A stretch of 64,000 nucleotides of DNA. Source: Calendula officinalis. Its lineage: Eukaryota; Streptophyta; Magnoliopsida; Asterales; Asteraceae. A program made the translations under genes and the position numbers. Positions within the stretch are counted from its first letter, which is position 1. Each line of letters begins with the position of its first letter. This document shows, piece by piece, positions 45,408 through 56,911 of the stretch. The DNA lies in assembly GCA_963853835.1 (NCBI GenBank), contig OY970823.1:65047845-65111844 (forward strand), read 5' to 3'. Under the pieces are notes generated by a model, which worked only from the letters and a program-made list of their open reading frames with translations, made no database searches and had not been told where the DNA came from.

Positions 45408-46547
45408 TCACACAAGTTAGTTATCCAATAGTAACTACATATAACTAGTTCAACATAGTATTAACGTACCTGTATGGTCCCATAGACCCGATCATAAGCA
45501 ACTCACGTCTAATTCTACATCTATGAACCCTATGAGGTCCATACTTACTTATTTCATAAGATACATTTCTTATTTATCGATATCATGATTCTTTTATCTC
45601 CTCTTGACTATAATACTTATTTATTACTAGTCAATTCATATTCATTTACATGCATATTCGTTCCTCACTCTTATTAGTAACTCTTACCAATTAGGTACTC
45701 ATTACTATAAACTCATTATTAGTTATTTTACTAATACATACTTATTTTTAAAGATTCAATATACATTCTTTTACTCAATAACCTTATTATTAAGGCTCGT
45801 TAATAAAGGTTTCATCATTACTTAGTTCATCATATTCACTTCCAAATTCATCAACTATACTAGATATATTCCAGTATCACATTATACCTATTTCTTATCT
45901 TTTCGATCACTATCTTTACCAAAACATTTATTAATAAAGACCCATAAAGTATCATATGTATTTCAAAACCATTTACTATGTACTCAGTTTTAAAGTCTCA
46001 TGTACTCACCTTAGCAATGCTTCCCAGATCGCGTCTGTTAACCCGAATCCTTGCTTCACAATTTGGTCAACCTTCCAAGACCTCACCAAATGCCTAATAC
46101 AATAATCACAAGATTATCAACATCACATACTACTACTATTGTGTCCATCTATCTCTAGATAACACTTATCAACACATTTCCCCCAATTATGGTGATTTAC
46201 CAAACCATAGGTTAACCAACCCTTAAGATTCTTACAAATCATAATCATACACTTGTTTCCTTTGATAATATGCCATCTATTAAGTGTATACATCACTTAT
46301 ATCACCATAACCCATAACCCCAAAAACTAGGGTTTCAAACCCATACATCAAAATACATAGATCTTAAGCTACGAAGATCAAAGAGTGAAGATATACCTTT
46401 AATCTTCAAATAGGAGTGAAATCTACCAAAGATTTCTGAAGGATTCGACCTCAATCAGTCTCCAAGCTCGAAAATCGCCAAAGAAGAAACTAGGGTTTTG
46501 ATATGGCATCAAATGAGCCAAAACCCGACTTAAAGCTGCTCGACCAT

Positions 46548-46700
46548 AGATCACGGCGTGATCTATACTTCGCGTCGCTAACTTTCCCTACTTGCAAACT
46601 TCGCGATCGCTAACTGGTCGTGAACTACTTCACGCACAAAAACCCAACCTTCGGTAGACAGTTCCCGATCGGGAACTTATCTTCGCGTCGCTAACTCCAT
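46548..46700. repeat. CG-rich word array in solo LTR C
   Basis: Words such as GATCACGGCGTGATC, CTTCGCGTCGCTAAC (twice), TTCGCGATCGCTAAC and AGTTCCCGATCGGGAACT lie between the conserved LTR blocks, at the same place as the arrays of LTRs A and B. Confidence 0.75.
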
Positions 46701-47040
46701 GTGCAGCCAAGGCTGCACTTTTTCATCTTTGTCTCGGTCCGGTTTCGTCCATAACTTTCTCATACGGTGTCCAAATGACGTGAAACCAATTCCTACGTTC
46801 TCTAAACGATTTATCCTTATTTATCATAATTTTTTTATAAATTTATTTACAAATTTCGGGTCGTTACAGGGTGCATCTGCTCAATGTGGAAGTATTGAAG
46901 GAAAAGACGCACCCTTTGAGGGAGAAGGCGGTTGTGACTTTTGAGGCAAACGGTGGAGAAAGAGAGGGGGGGATTGTTCTTAAAATAATGTTATACCTAA
47001 AATGCCGTTATTCCATAAACCTTTTATATAGGAGTATAGA

Positions 47041-47418
47041 TAATTTGAATAACCGAGATAATGACATATTAGCAAAGGGACGACTAACTATAGTGCACTG
47101 GGTTGTCCGGGCAATTTTTCAAAAATTTTAAATTAATATTAATTTTATTCTTTTTTAATGAATTTGACACTCTTAAGAAAAAATATAATATATGTGAATT
47201 CAACAAATATCCTTATATAGTAGAAAAAATATAATATATGTTTAATTTAAATATTTGTTAAAAAATATTTAAGAAAATTATAATTAAAGTCGAATAAAAA
47301 TTAAGTAAAGCCAGTTACTTATTATTTGTTAAGTTTTCATTATTTACTGATCCTGAAACATGAAAATATAATTCTTTCCCTTTAATATGGATTATTAAAG
47401 TTGGTTTTGGTTTTCCTA
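47041..47418. other. AT-rich sequence between Helitron and hAT remnant
   Basis: AT-rich; ATATAATATATGT is repeated near 47188 and 47229. It may be the decayed body of the hAT element whose 3' end follows. No gene seen. Confidence 0.5.
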
Positions 47419-47611
47419 GTTTCTACTGCAACAGTTGAAAGAGGCTTTTTGCAATGAAAGTTCTAAAGACCGATTTGCGCATTAAAATGGTTGAGGATTT
47501 TATGAATCAAGCTTTGATTTGTGCAGTAGGAAAAAAGTCCTTTTAAATGTTACAATTGAAAGTGTAGTCAATCATTTTCGGAAAATGAAAGAACATAGAG
47601 CTCAACTTTAA
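47419..47611 (+). pseudogene. hAT transposase C-terminal (dimerisation domain) remnant
   Basis: Three frames together give the C-terminus of a hAT transposase: VSTATVERG, then AMKVLKTDLRIKMVEDFMNQ, then VTIESVVNHFRKMKEHR before a stop. At least two frame changes break it. The matching 3' end, CAGTGGCGGACCCAG on the minus strand at 47731-47745, is a standard hAT terminus. The 5' part of the element was not found. Confidence 0.75.
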
Positions 47612-47730
47612 AATGTAATTTGTAGATATTTTTTGACATATGTAATGAAATCGTACTTTCCAATTTCTATTCTTATTTTTTATTTTTTATATAGTATGAA
47701 TAGAAATTGTGCAACCCCTCAAATGTTTTT

Positions 47731-47745
47731 CTGGGTCCGCCACTG
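47731..47745. other. hAT terminal inverted repeat (3' end)
   Basis: CTGGGTCCGCCACTG, the reverse of CAGTGGCGGACCCAG. It closes the transposase remnant upstream. The partner end is missing. Confidence 0.65.
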
Positions 47746-47863
47746 ATATTAGCGTATTTGATTAAGGGCGTTTGGTATGTTGTCTTGTATCATTACTGTT
47801 TGGGTATCATTATAGTAGCTAACGAAATGGGTATGAATTAAAATATCATTTTTAATATTATTA

Positions 47864-48042
47864 GAGAAATGATATTTAGTCCTATCATTTAGACCTACTC
47901 ATAGGTATACCCACTTAATATGATGACATGTGTTAACTACTAATTCTCTCTCCTAATATTATCTCTTGATTTTGACACATGTCCTTGTCTAATGAGTAGT
48001 CTTATGAGTAGGTTTAAATAGTAGGCCTAAATATCATTACTC
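47864..48042. mobile_element. MITE with 9-bp TSD (179 bp)
   Basis: Inverted ends GAGAAATGATATTTAG and GAGTAATGATATTTAG, flanked by an exact 9-bp ATATTATTA (47855-47863 and 48043-48051), which suggests the Mutator superfamily. The arms pair over most of the length. Confidence 0.85.
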
Positions 48043-48104
48043 ATATTATTATTTGGTTTGATAATATGTAGTAATGTGAAGTTGAACAAAGATAGTAAGA
48101 AGGG

Positions 48105-49044
48105 GAATTTTTTTCAGAAATGAGCCCCCTTTTTATTGGATTTTCATAAATTAGTGCTGTTTTTTTGGGGTTTCAAAAATAGGGTTGAAGGTCTCTTGGA
48201 GGCCGGTTTTCGTTTAAAATATGACCTCTCCGAGGCTGGTTTTTTGTTAAAAAGTCATCTCTCTCTTCAATTCCCAACACTAATTTCTTTTTTTTCCTCT
48301 CTCTAACTCTCTCTACATTTAATGATTTAGTTAATTAATAAGTTTTGTAGTAAAAAATGACCCTTTAAAAAAATCATTTTATACAAAAAGTAATTAAAAT
48401 ATAAAATATTCATATATTAATGAAATACAATTGTCATAAAAATAGTATTATATAAAAAAATTCGTAAATTATATTTTACATATTTCTTTATACTTATTGA
48501 GCATATTAAAAGTTAGCATAAATTATATTTTACAAGTCATTGCCATAAGAAGACAAAGAAAGTATTAAAAAAAAAACAAAAGAAAAAGAAGGCAAAGAAT
48601 AAGGTTTGGCAATAAAAATCGGTATATTTAATTATCCTTTTAACATTTTCTGCTAACACGTTTTTTTTAACACATGTAACCAAAATTAATATTTATTATT
48701 ATTTTAAATATTTTTTTTTTTAAATTCAGACGGCTAAAAAAGATTCCTTGTTGTCATCCAATATTATAATCTAATTATTTATGAATACTGTTTTACAAAA
48801 CTTGTTAATTAATTAAATCATTAAATGTAGAGAGAGGTAGAGAGAGAAAAAAAATTAGTGTTGGGAATTGAAAGAGAGGAATTGAGGAGAGAGATCATTT
48901 TCTAATTAAAACCGGCCTCGGGAAGGTCATATATTAAATGAAAACCGGCCTCCAAAAGACCTTCAACCCTATTTTTGAAACCCAAAAAAACGGTCCTATT
49001 TATAAAAATACAAAAGAAAAAAGGCTCATATCTTAAAAAAATTC
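48105..49044. mobile_element. Foldback / MULE-like element with ~270-bp inverted arms
   Basis: The left arm (48105-48375) is the inverted complement of the right arm (about 48775-49044); shared blocks include TTTCAAAAATAGGGTTGAAGG, TTCAATTCCCAACACTAAT and CTCTCTACATTTAATGATTT. The centre is AT-rich and noncoding. Flanks do not give a clear TSD. Confidence 0.8.
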
Positions 49045-49876
49045 TAAGGGTAGTTGTAAATGTAGCATAGGAATGAGTTATATAACTCACCCAGTTACCC
49101 AACCCCTCCTCTTGGTTTTGAACATATGGTTTTGATCCCTATGCGGCTAAGACTACCAACTAAACAAATTTATTTAGGAATCATTACATTCTTTGATTTC
49201 CACACTCACATAAACACCCCCTAATGTTTCACTTGATGTAACATATCTTTTCTCTGTCTTATACCATTGATAAATAATAAAAATAAAAAAAATCTCAACG
49301 GATTAGAAAAATACCCTACTTAAAACAAACCAAAACTTCTGATCCAAATAAAAATTGTGGGGCATGCTTTAGATGCAAGAACAGGTCCAAGTGAGCCCAA
49401 AATCCTTCAACTCAATCCTCGATTTGACTTTAATTTTTTTTTTCTAACGGTAAAAGTAGGTTGCAATATTGCATAGAACAAATATATTTGACATAAATCT
49501 TCAATTTTTTTAACTTATCATTTTTGAAACCATCACAAATCCATTTTCTAGCGAGCCGGACAAACTTAATAAAATGACTAAACAAACCCTTACTAATAAA
49601 ACATATTTTAGGCAAATAACCTTTCAATTTTGTATAACACATGGATTAATACGTATAGAAACATTCACTAAATACAAAAACATGTTTAAAAAATCAAAAA
49701 GAAACCCAAATAATGTATTGACGGGTCAACCCAACCCGATAATATTACTCTTTTGAGTAACAAACCTTTTATTTAACTTTCACCTATAAGAATTACAGAC
49801 ACAACTCAAAAATGGAGCCATAATACCCAAAAATCAAGAAAAGTGTATAATTGTGTGAATATACATGTAAACTGTA
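49045..49876. other. Intergenic, 3' side of DWARF27
   Basis: AT-rich, no gene. The last ~100 bp are probably the 3' UTR of the minus-strand D27 gene. Confidence 0.55.
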
Positions 49877-51098
49877 TCAAACTTGTAGTTTTGGGCAGAT
49901 GCTGGAATTAGGGTTTGCTACAGAACCTACACATAAACAAAAAATTTAACCACTGAATTAAAAGAATAAAATAAAAGATGTTAAATTGCAGCCATGAAAT
50001 ATGAACTTACAAACTTCAGCAAAACACGGTTGTTTAGCCACTGGATCTTCTTCAAATGGTGGTGGAGGTTGACCGTACACCATTTCACAACTCATGTCTT
50101 CAAAATCTATACGAAACACAAGAATATAGTCATCGTTTTTATAGATTAAAAGAAAACAATTTGTATTTATTAAAATTTACTTGGAATCATGGTCAAAGGA
50201 AGACCGAACTCGTTGGTGAAGAAATCTTGAGTAGGAATTTTACACATATTCACACACATTCCTACACACCCACTGTTCTCCAAATACCTACACATGACAC
50301 AAACAAAAAAGTGACCCGTAAATTAAACGGGTAGAATGGATCAAAAGTGGCCCGAAGTGACGCATTTAATTAAAAAGTACCTGCATTTTTTGATATGAAC
50401 TCCACTTCTTTGCTTTACCCCATTTATTTCTACTTCTACAACCTACAACATAACCAAGAAACAATTATTAGTGACGGTTTAAATTATATTACAAGCTGAT
50501 TATATATATTAAATCGCAATCAAAGATTTAATCAGTACCTCAGAAGGACCAACTAACCAATGGAAGAAAGGGACCGTTAAGGCGGCATTGAACTCTGCTG
50601 CCCATTTTGTAGGTGGAAACAATTTCCTAAACTGTCAATATTATTAAATAATAAATATAAATAAAACACCATATATATTTGTTTGTGTTAAGAAAAAAAG
50701 TGTACTTGATCAGGTGCACCAGGGGGGAGCATGGAAAGAAGCACCTCTCTTACAACTTGTTGCTGTTGTAGACGATTCCTCCCTTGCATTACTCGTCTCG
50801 ATACATCAACAAAACTATCATAATCATAGTCGAACAATCCTTTTTCCTTATTTTCATTTTCTTTATTCGGTTTTCCTGAAAATTTCTCCATTTTTCTTGC
50901 AAATAAACTCATAAACACCTTTTCAAAAGGTCCATCATTGTATTTTGTCTTTTGTCCCATGGGTGCCGGTTGTCCTGATGGCTCTGCTATTCCACATCGA
51001 ATGAAATTGCCGCCAGGGTGGCGGTGGTTGGCCGGTTTTATTGGCGGGTGGAGATTAGTTGTCGGAAATTGGACAACTTGGTAGCTTAAAACCACCAT
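49877..51098 (-). CDS. D27: Beta-carotene isomerase DWARF27 (strigolactone biosynthesis), six exons
   Basis: Plastid iron-containing enzyme that converts all-trans- to 9-cis-beta-carotene, the first committed step of strigolactone synthesis. Exons on the minus strand: 51098-50706, 50631-50539, 50442-50381, 50287-50181, 50106-50011, 49926-49877. All introns have GT-AG ends, and the phases give exactly 266 residues plus stop, the usual size. The first ~45 residues lack acidic residues and look like a transit peptide. Family motifs: FARKMEKF, FVDVSRRVMQGR, REVLLSMLPPGAP (exon 1), TKWAAEFNAALTVPFFHWL (exon 2), GVHIKKCR (exon 3), YLENSGCVGMCVNMCKIPT (exon 4), FEDMSCEMVYGQ (exon 5). A D27-like paralogue is possible, but the motif set favours D27 itself. 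The next gene upstream (52301) runs the same way. Confidence 0.93.
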
Positions 51099-52070
51099 GA
51101 ATTCGTTGTTTATGAAAATCTTATTGACATGAATTGTAACAAGAAAGGATTAAATGGAAATCCATGGTAGCTTGTGGTTTGTGCAAGTTTGTGACAATTT
51201 TGGCCACACATGTTTTCAAATGGTTTATCCTTATTCTGGTGTGAATTACATATATGCCCCTGTTCTCTACATTGTTCAAATTTCAAAATCATGGTTCATA
51301 CAAGGGCAAAATTGACAATTTCTAGAGGTAAAGTGAAGTATAACTGGTGGACCTATATGGGAAATTTTAGAGGAACTTAAAAAATCAGTAATTGGGAGGC
51401 TGGAACATATGCCACGTCTGAATTAACATGTGATCTAAAAATAATATTTTGTACTGATGAATTAATATTTGAAGTTTTTAACCAATTTTTATTATTATAA
51501 AATGAGCTTTACCACACAAAATAGTTTCTATATTTCATTGATAGAAAATTTAAAAACGTAGCTAAATGTTTAAATCATCAACATGTGCACTAAATGGTCA
51601 CTTATGCAGTTCAAATTTTAGGATTTCGAGTCACGCATAATTAGTATTCATCGCTCAATTGAAATACACATATCAATAAACAATAAATTACTAATAGCAT
51701 GTTGCATTTCAATCGATAAACAATAAATTACTAATACCATGCGTTTGGGAATTATTCTCATTACCTCAAATCAAATAGTCATCTAGCGTATTACTACTTC
51801 AATTTAGCTTTGAATACGATGCCATGTGCATAGTGTACTTTGAAGCTTCGCGTAAATGTAGCAATGGTATGGAATTGTACCTTCGAGCTCCCTAATTCCG
51901 TAATTCGTTCAAATTTTTTTATTCAGTATTGATGTGTAGATACTTAAACTGAACTTAATCAGCATTTTCAATAATACAGTGAATTTTTTTCATTTTTGTA
52001 TCTTTAGCTATGTGTTTTGATACATGCTTTTAAGTTTTAAACTTGTGGTATTCTAATCTGGTGAAAATGA
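51099..52070. other. D27 upstream region
   Basis: Promoter and 5' UTR of D27. It may also hold a short last exon of the small gene at 52111-52301, which I could not identify. Confidence 0.5.
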
Positions 52071-52110
52071 TTAGAGAGAACTAAAATAAAGGAGAAGGAG
52101 AACATTATAC

Positions 52111-52301
52111 CTGCTGAAAGATGGAGTGACGAGCTTGACATTGTAATCCCTTTGGAGTAAATACAGTCCACCGGCGATCGCCATCGCAGCGCCAGTGGAG
52201 AAGAGAGCAAACATCACTGGAACCCCATAACTTGTACGGTCGGATTGGGCCCTGGCAACGTAATGGGCCACTATAGAACAGTTCCCAGATATGAAACCCA
52301 T
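52111..52301 (-). CDS. Small membrane protein, first exon (about 64 codons)
   Basis: Starts MGFISGNCSIVAHYVARAQ, followed by one hydrophobic segment (about residues 27-48, VPVMFALFSTGAAMAIAGGLYLL) and a short basic tail. The reading frame then meets a good donor (CAG/GTATAA at 52110), so at least one short downstream exon is expected. The composition is that of a real small conserved protein, probably of an organelle or ER membrane, but I do not recognise the family. Function unknown. Confidence 0.5.
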
Positions 52302-53191
52302 TTATTAAAATTTCCAAAAGCCCAAGGATGAAATGAGTTTTGTTGTGCTTCGAAAATGTCCATATATCTTTTTTATAAAAATAAAATAAATAATTACTTT
52401 TATACAAAGGTGAAATTTTAAATATCTGCACATTTGATTTTATTAACATATGCTTTTAACATGTCACGAATTTATATGACCTCAAACTTTAAGGTTTTTT
52501 CAATATGTTTACCTTTGTGTTCAAAAGATATTTTGTTGTAGAAAAAGTTCATAACATGTACTTATATTTTTAGATGCAACAAAAACAATAACAATACCTA
52601 ATTTTGTAAAAAGCGGGGTATGAAGGATGCAAGATGTACACAATTTTATACTTTTATCCTAGAGTAGAAAACATATAACATGTTGTGATATGAAAAGACT
52701 TAAGGCTCTAGACAATGCCCTAAAATTTAGTAGTCAGCAAAAAATATCCACATGTGAAGAAAATCGAAAGGAAAGATAGACATAATACACAATAATAACT
52801 ACTTGATGTTGGCATAACATAAATATGATGTTATATGTTGTCCTTTGAGGACTTAATTATTATTTACAATATATATCACTTGTAAGTTGTAACAAAAAAC
52901 ACCCACGGAAAATAGAAGTTCATGATTTAACGGTGTATGATATTGCTTATTAAATTACTTATCTGATTTATTGTATTTTTATAAATAAATCAGCAGTTTG
53001 ACATACTTAAATGAAAATTGTATATGTTTTTATTTTATAGAAGATAAACTATTTGGAATTTCAAAACGTAGATTCAAGAAAATAAGTACATCCAAATATA
53101 CAAGTTTACAACCCAAACAATCATTGTCTAGCAGTAAAAATATTTGAAATAATTTTCAAAAAACTACGTGTTCTCTTCTCTGTAAGTTATA
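52302..53191. other. Intergenic, nothing recognised
   Basis: AT-rich (52320-53190), no coding pattern. The first part is the upstream region of the small gene. Confidence 0.55.
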
Positions 53192-53717
53192 AGAGCATCC
53201 CCAATTGTTAACCTCTCAAAAGCTTATTACTTTTGTCACATCAATATTCCACAAACCAAAAAACCTTTCTTAAATAACATCTCCAATGGTTAACCTTTCT
53301 AAAAAGCTTTTCCTTTTACAAAATTTCTAATTTAGCTTAATCTATCTCAAATGTTTTATAAATACCCCTATATATAATTTGACAATTTTTTGAAATCTTA
53401 CTAAATATAATATTTTTTAAAATATTTTCATACATAAATATTGTAATAATTAGCATTAGATACTATATAATTTATTTATTAACTAATAAAAACATAATAA
53501 AGAATTTATATATAACATATGTAAGGTTTAAAATGAAATGTTATTATACATGGGGGATTACAAAAGACAAACATTGAAAGATGGCTAAAAGTTTAGTAGA
53601 GAATAAGTCTTTGTAATAAGCTTTTCAAAAAACCAGGTATTTCAATGGTAAAAACTCTTTCAAAGACTTATTGTAATAGTAATAACCTTTAGAAACAGCT
53701 ACCATTGAAGATGCTCT
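53192..53717. mobile_element. MITE with GAGCATCCCCAA-type ends (526 bp)
   Basis: Ends AGAGCATCCCCAATTG (left) and AGAGCATCTTCAATGG (reversed right). The inner repeat CATCTCCAATGGTTAACC near 53280 echoes the left end. Same family style as 28973-30452. TSD not resolved. Confidence 0.6.
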
Positions 53718-55041
53718 AGGTAAGGGTCATTTTGAAAACCAAAAACTGGTGATTTGATCCATTCATGTTACATGACAGGTCCCTTTTAAAATACGAATTT
53801 GTATTGTTAACTGTTGACAGGTCTAATCCGGTCTTTTGTACCGCAAATAATTTGTTAATAGGTGGTGATTTTTATACCACAACAATTGTCTAATTTATTT
53901 ATACTATAAAATTATTTATACTATGTGATATAGACATTAAATAATATGGTATAAAAATCAATTCCCTTTGTTAAAATCAATATTTTCGCAGTCCGACCAT
54001 AACAGACATAGAGCCAGTCCGACTAAGCGGGTCAAAAGCCAAAAAATGGGCCAAATTGAACCACCGGGTTTATTAGCAAACCAGGTTGAACCAGAGCAAA
54101 AAACCCAAATTTAACCGGATTTAACATTTAACTAGTCTCAAACAAATCGATCTGAAAGGAAAAGATTCCACTGAGCTGCTCTTAAAGGTTTCCTCCATGT
54201 CTCAAATATATAGAGTTGGTAAGTATTAAGTTTTTTCCTGCCACAACGATATGAGATGGAAAAGTTCTCTCTTCTAATGGAGGCTTTTTTTCTCTACCTA
54301 CTTGAATACGAAGTTTAAACTAACTTTTTTCTACTCCCACAACAACGAAGTAATGGGCTCCTACTAATTTACAGTTACTTAAAGATATTAGGGGATAGTT
54401 TTTTTGTTCTTTTCATATTTTGATGCCAGATAGAGTTATCCTAAGTTTATAAACATTTATCTAGTTTTGAGGTTGTCTAAAAATATTACCTATTTAGCTA
54501 AAATTTATAAAATAACGAATAATATTGTAATCCGGTCCAACCGGTTCGACCGTTTTATAAGGCATTAGCAGGTCTGGTTCAAAACCCCGGTTTTAAAACA
54601 TTGATTAATACAGAGAGGAAAAAAAAGGCCGGTTACTTGACGAGTTGACTCTACAAGTCAGTCACCCGGCGGTTCAACCACCACCAACATTTCTTTTTCT
54701 TTCTTCCGATTAATGCTGCCATTTATCACAAATTCACACGCTTTCTTCAAACCAAAACAGCAAAACTATTTCAATCCATCCCTCTCTCACACACAATATC
54801 ACATTATATTATATAATTTAATTTAATTACAATTTTGAATATAATATATTAATAACAAAACCTCCATCACCCACTTTCACTCACCTTCGATTACATCCAT
54901 ATTTCCTCTTTCGGTGTTTTTCATACTTTTCTAGCTGCCATGCCCTTTTGAACCACAAAATCCTCGATCATCACTTTGTAATTCTCGCCATTTTCATTCA
55001 CTATTAATAAATTCCATCTATAAAATTAACAGAATTTCGCA
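53718..55041. other. Intergenic with a decayed DNA element; promoter of the BODYGUARD-like gene
   Basis: Between about 53968 and 54605 a GGTTC/CCGGTT-rich pair of ends (TCAATATTTTCGCAG left; TCAATGTTTTAAAACC reversed right) suggests an old DNA transposon without a clear TSD. The last ~250 bp are the promoter and 5' UTR of the gene at 55042 and are AT-rich (TATATTATATAATTT near 54806). Confidence 0.45.
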
Positions 55042-56814
55042 ATGGTGGTTATCAGGGGGAACACCATGAAATCTGTTCTTGCTTTCACTGGAAAATCAAC
55101 CAATGATCTTTTGAGCTTCATTGTGTTTTCGTTTCTTGATGTTTTTGATATTTTATTATGTTATGTTTACAAAATTGTTGATTTCTTCATCGAAGATGAA
55201 TGGAAACCATGTTATTGTTCGTCACCGAGAGAAGCTTTTATTAATAGCGGTAACATTATAGTTTCGGAGAAAGGGGAAGCCGAAAAGATAGTTTGTCTTA
55301 CATCGAGTAAGATACAACTAGAAGAAATCTCCGATACACTTTACTCACGATCATCCCTAGTGACCGAGGTGTCAAAAACCACCGTGAAACGTCGGAATGT
55401 GGGTCCTTCAGTCAACGGTCAACCACAGTTTATGGTGGAAATGCTTCAAGAAAAGATTGGTGGTCATAAACCGGCCATCGCCCCGCGGTGGTCGGATTGT
55501 GATTGTGAGACGTGTAACTCATGGTCGAATTCTTGTAAAGATACGCTTTTTGTTCATATCGAAGGGCGAAAAGGTTTGTAAATAATTTTGTATTTTTTTC
55601 GTTCTTTTAATTCGTGGTAAATTATTAACAAAAGTAAATCATTTTTTTTATATGATTGTAGATAGCGTTAATGAGAATGTGTTGTTTATTCATGGGTTTA
55701 CATCATCATCCACATTTTGGACCGAGACATTGTTCCCCAATTTTTCGAGATCTATTAAATCGAAATACCGATTATTCGCGATCGATCTTTTAGGGTTTGG
55801 GAAAAGCCCAAAGCCGCACGACTCGCTCTACACAATGAAAGAGCATTTAGACATGATTGAGAAATCGGTTCTTCAACCGAACGCTATCCAATCATTTCAC
55901 ATCGTGGCTCATTCTCTAGGATGCGTTCTAGCACTTGCTCTCGCGGTTAAATACCCGAAATCTGTCAAATCGTTAACGTTGCTTGCACCGGTAATTACTC
56001 ATTTATGATTATCTTTTTGAAATTTATACATTTTACTCATATTGAGCGATTTTATATTGGTTTCTCAAAGCCGTATTTTCCGACACCAAAAGGCGAGGAG
56101 GCAACACAATATATGATGAGAAAGGTGGCACCACGACGGTTGTGGCCGTTGATTGCGTTCGGATCATCGATGGCGTGTTGGTACGAGCATGTTAGCCGAA
56201 CAATTTGCTTGTTGATTTGCAAGCACCACCGAACGTGGGAATTAATAACCAAACTGGTCACCAGAAACAGGTGAAAGTCTGCACTTTTAATTTATTTTTC
56301 CGGTGGTCAGCCCTACATTGTCAACGCACCGAGTTTTGTTTTAGTGAAGGCAGCGCCCATGTCCTTATTCGTAGTCATCACTACTAGTAGGGTGTACTCA
56401 GGAGCTACTCATGATCAACTTAAAAAATATTTGAAATCGATTTGGTTTAAATTGAATCAAGCTCGAAGTACTCAGGCAAACTTTCGAGTAGAGCTGAAGT
56501 ATGGTTCGCAAGCCTAATTAATCAATCAAGCTCGAAAAAACCGAGTTAAGTTATCTCAAGCTTAAAAATATCAAGTTGATAACCGAGTTAAGTTATCTCA
56601 AGCAATACATTATACTGATAATCGAGTCGAATCAAGTCGAGCTCGAGCTTGAAAAGTAAAGGCTCGATCGAGCTCGAGTCAAGTTTCGAGCTACGAGTTT
56701 TATAATCAAGTCAATCTCGATCTTGGCACTGTGTGGATTCGACTCAACTCGATCACACCCTAATCACTACATCGTACTTCTTAATTTGATTACTTTATTA
56801 ATTAAATTTTAGTA

Positions 56815-56911
<97 letters not shown>

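Larger units (their letters stand above)
39906..46868 (-). mobile_element. Tekay-like solo LTR C, split by a gag-only element
   Basis: The right end, TGTAACGACCCGAAATTTG on the minus strand at 46868, and most of the sequence align with LTR A. The left end is damaged: it reads AAGGGTATTTT where LTR A has the TGTAACACCC terminus. Flanks GGGTA (39901-39905) and GGGTG (46869-46873) fit a 5-bp TSD with one change. LTR sequence is 39906-40772 plus 45413-46868 (about 2.3 kb). No PBS or internal domains adjoin it. Confidence 0.75.
38952..47040 (-). mobile_element. Non-autonomous Helitron, about 1.1 kb without inserts
   Basis: On the minus strand it starts TCTATACTCCTATATAAAAG (47040) and ends CTAGT (38952-38956), preceded by a hairpin of CCCGC and GCGGG arms (38964-38982) about 8 bases from the terminus. 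It sits between host A and T. These are the classical Helitron marks. There is no Rep/helicase. The solo LTR at 39906-46868 interrupts it, leaving 38952-39905 and 46874-47040 as Helitron DNA. Confidence 0.7.

Noticed and set aside
39906..46868. Full-length Gypsy element in 39.9-46.9 kb
   Set aside because: Only one Tekay-like LTR copy and no Tekay internal domains; the second pair of LTRs belongs to the gag-only insert with its own TSD.
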